This document shows positions 5,066-7,975 of a stretch of 7,975 nt of DNA, in pieces (the first letter of the stretch is position 1; the number at the start of each line of letters is the position of its first letter). The translations under genes were made by a program, and so were the position numbers. This DNA comes from Clostridiaceae bacterium (GTDB taxonomy: Bacteria > Bacillota > Clostridia > Oscillospirales > Acutalibacteraceae), in assembly GCA_016292455.1 (NCBI GenBank), contig JAEDIL010000082.1:1-7975 (forward strand). The letters run 5' to 3'. The notes under the pieces are model-generated. The model did not search any database. It had not been told where the DNA came from and worked only from the letters and a program-made list of their open reading frames with translations.

Positions 5066-6973
5066 TCAGTTCACCTTGAAAACATTGGCTTCAAACGGAG
5101 TCAGATCGCCGTTCTTGTCGGAGTTGACGTTGGTTGCAACGAGAGTGTATTTTTCGGTGTCGAGCTTTCTTTTTGCTCTTTTAGCCGTCAAATTCATTTC
5201 AACAAAATATGTTCCGTCGCCATCAAGCGTTCTGTAATAGGAAAGAACATCGGTGAACTTCTCATCGGCAAGCCTGAAATCTCCGTAAACAAAAGCAGGA
5301 TGTTCATGGCGCAGGGCAATCATCTTTTTGAAAAAGTTAAGAACGGAATTGACGTTCTTTTCCTCGTCGGCAGCATTGATTTTTGTGTAATTCGGATTGA
5401 CCTCAATCCACGGCGTACCGGTTGTAAAGCCGGCATTTGCTTCGCTCGTCCACTGCATAGGAGTTCTTGCATGGTCACGGCTGCCCGCCCATACGGTTTT
5501 GTATGCTTCCTGAGGTGTTTTGCCCTTTTCGCGCAGCTCTTTGAAATAGTTGATGCTTTCCACGTCACGGAAATCATCCATCATCCGGAACTCTGAGTTG
5601 CTCATTCCAAGCTCCTGACCCTGATAAACAAACGGAGTACCCTTGAAAGTCATCTGCATAACGCAAAGCAGCTTGCTGAGCTCGTCGCGATAAAAACCGT
5701 CGGGACAAACCTTTGAGGTCATGCGCGGCCAGTCATGGTTTTCAAAGAAAACAACCGGCCAGCAATGGTTGCCATAGCCGAGCTGCCATTTGACAAGCTC
5801 TTTTGCCATCGGGCGAAGGTCATATCTGTAATCAAGAAAACGCTTTTTGCCGGGATTATCCATGTGGTCAAAGGAGAAAACGACGCTCAGCTCTCTGCGG
5901 TAATCGCCGGTCATCAGCTTGCTCATTTCAATGCCGGTGCCCTGACATTCTCCGACTGTGAAAGCATCATATTTTGAAAACGTATTTTCGTTCATTTCAC
6001 GAAGGAATTCATGCAGACGCGGACCGTAGAAATAATGCTCAACGCCCTTAAAGCCCATGAGCGAGCCGATAATATCATGTCCGTCGGGCAAGCCGGGAGT
6101 CTTTGAAATAAAGCTGATTACATCAAGGCGAAAGCCGTCGACACCCTTTTCAAGCCACCAGTTGATCATATCATAAAGCTCACGGCGCAGATTTTCGTTT
6201 TCCCAGTTGAGATCCATCTGCTTTTTTGAAAAGAGGTGAAGCGCCCACTGCTTTTTCTCGGGATAGTAATTCCACGCACTGCCGCTGAAAATTGAATCCC
6301 AGTTGTTAGGAGGAGTGTTTTCGTCTCCGTCGCGCCAATAGTAATAGTCCTTATACGGCGAGTTTTCATCATTAAGTGCGCTCCGAAACCATCTGTGTTC
6401 GTCTGACGTATGGTTGATGACAAGATCCATGATAAGCTTCATATCGCGCTTATGAATTTCCGAAAGGAGGGCGTCAAAATCCTCCATTGTTCCGAATTCT
6501 TCCATAATCTTGCGGTAATCTCGAATGTCATAGCCATTGTCATCATTCGGAGAATCATAAACAGGGCTGCACCAGATTGCATTGATTCCGAGCGATTTGA
6601 GATAATCAAGCTTGCTGATAATTCCCCGCAGGTCGCCTATTCCGTCTCCGTTTGAGTCGCAGAACGAACGCGGATAAATCTGATAAAACACAGCTTCTTT
6701 CCACCACTTCGGTTCAACTGGCGCGTCGTCTTCAAGCGGTGCGTCCTTTTCGCTGTTCAGAATTCCGAGCAGGGAATCAATGAATGAATCGTCAATCTTT
6801 CCGAAAGTGAGCTTCTGAAGCGTTTCAAGCTTCACTGAACCGAGCGGGGTTTTTGTGATGAGCGAAAGGTCAAGACCTGCCGCATAAAGCGCCTTGGCAA
6901 GAATATCATGCCCTGCCGGTGATTTGATAATATCTCTGAGTTTTGTTTCTTTTGTTACCGTAAAGCTTCCCAT
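5066..6973 (-). CDS. GH13 alpha-glucosidase, probably oligo-1,6-glucosidase type, with extra N-terminal helical domain
   Basis: The 635-residue enzyme of the alpha-amylase superfamily has no signal peptide, so it acts in the cytoplasm. The catalytic barrel starts at about residue 89 (WWKEAVFYQIYPRSF). It carries the calcium loop DSNGDGIGD (106-114), region I DLVINHTS (183-190), region V MDLNWEN (253-259), and region II GFRLDVISF with nucleophile Asp284. Acid/base Glu342 sits in TVGEC and the third carboxylate Asp414 in ENHD. A beta-rich C-terminal domain closes the protein. Val285 directly after the nucleophile is, in the GH13 oligo-1,6-glucosidase group, associated with alpha-1,6 rather than alpha-1,4 linkages, so isomalto-oligosaccharides or similar are the likely substrate. 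Trehalose-6-phosphate hydrolase is the main alternative. Residues 1 to about 75 are an added, predicted all-helical domain absent from typical family members (about 555 residues). GGAGG lies 6 bases before the start. A good promoter is just upstream and no partner gene follows closely, so it is probably transcribed alone. Confidence 0.92.
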   Translation of the reverse strand: MGSFTVTKETKLRDIIKSPAGHDILAKALYAAGLDLSLITKTPLGSVKLETLQKLTFGKIDDSFIDSLLGILNSEKDAPLEDDAPVEPKWWKEAVFYQIYPRSFCDSNGDGIGDLRGIISKLDYLKSLGINAIWCSPVYDSPNDDNGYDIRDYRKIMEEFGTMEDFDALLSEIHKRDMKLIMDLVINHTSDEHRWFRSALNDENSPYKDYYYWRDGDENTPPNNWDSIFSGSAWNYYPEKKQWALHLFSKKQMDLNWENENLRRELYDMINWWLEKGVDGFRLDVISFISKTPGLPDGHDIIGSLMGFKGVEHYFYGPRLHEFLREMNENTFSKYDAFTVGECQGTGIEMSKLMTGDYRRELSVVFSFDHMDNPGKKRFLDYRYDLRPMAKELVKWQLGYGNHCWPVVFFENHDWPRMTSKVCPDGFYRDELSKLLCVMQMTFKGTPFVYQGQELGMSNSEFRMMDDFRDVESINYFKELREKGKTPQEAYKTVWAGSRDHARTPMQWTSEANAGFTTGTPWIEVNPNYTKINAADEEKNVNSVLNFFKKMIALRHEHPAFVYGDFRLADEKFTDVLSYYRTLDGDGTYFVEMNLTAKRAKRKLDTEKYTLVATNVNSDKNGDLTPFEANVFKVN

Positions 6974-7029
6974 TGTTTTCCTCCGTTTCTCCCCTTTTCA
7001 ATAGGGAAAATATTACCGAATACTTTTTC

Positions 7030-7058
7030 ATAATACACCATTGAGGTGATTTTTTCAA
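7030..7058 (-). promoter_or_regulatory. Sigma-A promoter of the GH13 gene
   Basis: On the minus strand TTGAAA (7053-7058), a 17-base spacer and TATTAT (7030-7035) give a near-consensus promoter. Transcription would start near 7023, about 50 bases before the GH13 start. The spacer contains CACC-N5-GGTG, too short to call an operator, and I see no catabolite-repression (cre) consensus here. Confidence 0.75.
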
Positions 7059-7138
7059 GAGTTCGGACGTTCTTTCACAGAGGCATTGCGCACAAATGAC
7101 CGTCAGGGAAAAACATTTTTTCTTTTTTTGTGTTATTC

Positions 7139-7167
7139 TTGAAAAATACACAATAAAATAGTAAAAT
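7139..7167 (+). promoter_or_regulatory. Sigma-A promoter of the cytidylate-kinase-like gene
   Basis: TTGAAA (7139-7144), 17 bases and TAAAAT (7162-7167) form a good promoter giving a leader of about 38 bases. A second, exact TATAAT at 7180-7185 has no matching -35 and would leave only about 20 bases of leader. It points away from the GH13 promoter 80 bases to the left, so the two genes are divergently transcribed. Confidence 0.65.
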
Positions 7168-7196
7168 GGTTTTATACAGTATAATTACAGTTGACG

Positions 7197-7203
7197 AAAG
7201 GAG
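7197..7203 (+). promoter_or_regulatory. Ribosome binding site deciding the start of the cytidylate-kinase-like gene
   Basis: AAAGGAG lies 8 bases before the ATG at 7212. A TTG at 7191 would extend the frame by seven codons, but this site would then be inside the gene and nothing comparable precedes the TTG. Confidence 0.8.
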
Positions 7204-7211
7204 AGAACTCA

Positions 7212-7826
7212 ATGAGAATCATCACAGTCAGCAGACAATTCGGCTCCGGAGGACGTGAACTCGGAAAAAGACTTTCCGATGAACTCTCAATTGCTTATTA
7301 CGACAGAGAGATTATTACCGACGTTGCTGAAAGCAGCGAGCTTGACGAGGAGTATGTTGAAAGAATTCTTGAAACGGGAGGCGTCTCATCTTTTCCTTTT
7401 TCCTTTGCCCGCTCGTTTGCTTTTGTTGATGTAAACCAGCAGAATTATGCAAAAATGCTCGTTGCACAGCAAGACTTTATTATGAAGCTTGCCGGCAAAG
7501 GAGAGGATTTTGTAATTGTCGGCCGTAATTCAGACGTCATTCTGAAAGAATTTTCGCCTTTCAACATTTTTGTTCACGCTGACATTGAATCGAGAATTGA
7601 CCGCTGCATTGACCGTGCGCCGGAAAGCGAGGAAATGACGCGCCGCGAGTATGAAAGACGAATCAAGCAGATTGACTCGGCAAGGGCAAGACACAGAAGC
7701 TTTCTTGATGATTCCCCCTGGGGCAGAATGGAAAGCTACCACCTTTGCATTGACACCACCGACAAGGAAATCAAATCCCTCGTTCCCGGTCTTGCCGCCT
7801 TTGCAGCCTCATGGTTCGGTAAATGA
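7212..7826 (+). CDS. Cytidylate-kinase-like P-loop protein
   Basis: The 204-residue protein starts MRIITVSRQFGSGGRELG, a P-loop (GSGGRE, 11-16) of the type found in the cytidylate kinase-like family (Pfam Cytidylate_kin2, PF13189). YYDREII (29-35) follows, resembling the 'yD+eii' segment after the first helix. VIVGRNSDVIL (101-111) stands where family members usually read GRGADYIL or GRCADYVL. An arginine-rich lid, RRIKQIDSARARHR (149-162), and WGRMESYHLCIDT (170-182) follow. Members are common in Clostridia and are distinct from the housekeeping Cmk, and their substrate is generally not established. Phosphoryl transfer from ATP to a nucleotide or nucleotide-like acceptor is the family expectation, not something the sequence proves. 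It is monocistronic, between its own promoter and terminator, and cytoplasmic. Confidence 0.88.
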   Translation: MRIITVSRQFGSGGRELGKRLSDELSIAYYDREIITDVAESSELDEEYVERILETGGVSSFPFSFARSFAFVDVNQQNYAKMLVAQQDFIMKLAGKGEDFVIVGRNSDVILKEFSPFNIFVHADIESRIDRCIDRAPESEEMTRREYERRIKQIDSARARHRSFLDDSPWGRMESYHLCIDTTDKEIKSLVPGLAAFAASWFGK

Positions 7827-7882
7827 TTAAGTCGGGACTGCCGCAAAAGCACAGAACAAAAAGCAAAGCTGGTTGAAATAAG

Positions 7883-7937
7883 GCTATAATCTGAATCCGA
7901 AGAAAACTTTCTCCGGAAAACAGATTATAGCTTTTTT
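7883..7937 (+). terminator. Rho-independent terminator of the cytidylate-kinase-like gene
   Basis: GCTATAATCTG (7883-7893) pairs perfectly with CAGATTATAGC (7921-7931), followed by six T. The 27-base loop can pair further through TCCG/CGGA. It lies 56 bases after the stop codon. The remaining 38 bases of the window hold nothing I can assign. Confidence 0.85.
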
Positions 7938-7975
7938 CTGTTCTCATATTACTAAATTGTAATGGAAAGTTAAAA

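Noticed and set aside
6974..7211. Catabolite-repression (cre) site between the divergent genes
   Set aside because: Expected for a sugar hydrolase gene, but no segment fits the TGWAARCGNTWNCW-type consensus acceptably.

Overview
The window reads as ordinary chromosomal DNA of a Firmicute, most likely a gut- or rumen-type clostridium. The grounds are strong AAGGAG/GGAGG ribosome binding sites, sigma-A-type promoters with AT-rich spacers, moderate GC coding DNA separated by AT-rich gaps, many Rho-independent terminators, and a gene set typical of Clostridia (a cytidylate-kinase-like protein, a lipoyl-less E2-type acyltransferase, and an aspartate aminotransferase of the Rv3722c-like family). 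No taxonomic marker such as rRNA is present, so the assignment is an inference.

Layout from left to right: the last 26 codons of a + strand gene (2-82); a tail-to-tail junction with one terminator for each direction (84-152); a minus-strand lipoprotein of unknown function (147-770); a terminator (819-859); a minus-strand stand-alone E2-like acyltransferase (899-1855); a 365-base gap holding a structured leader, a candidate promoter and the terminator of the next unit (1856-2220); a two-gene minus-strand operon of asparaginyl-tRNA synthetase followed by an aspartate-type aminotransferase (4915 down to 2221); a minus-strand GH13 alpha-glucosidase with an extra N-terminal helical domain (5066-6973); a divergent promoter region (6974-7211); and a + strand cytidylate-kinase-like gene with its own terminator (7212-7937).

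The genes do not form one pathway. The clearest functional link is asnS with the aminotransferase: one consumes asparagine for translation, the other probably makes or drains aspartate, the precursor of asparagine. The GH13 enzyme probably cleaves alpha-1,6-linked gluco-oligosaccharides in the cytoplasm and appears to be transcribed alone, with no transporter or regulator in view.

I found no mobile element, CRISPR array, tRNA or rRNA, and no obvious new defence or biosynthetic system. The points most worth a second look are the N-terminal helical module of the GH13 enzyme, the E2-like enzyme with an altered active-site signature and an internal insertion, and the leader ahead of it, which can fold in two mutually exclusive ways.
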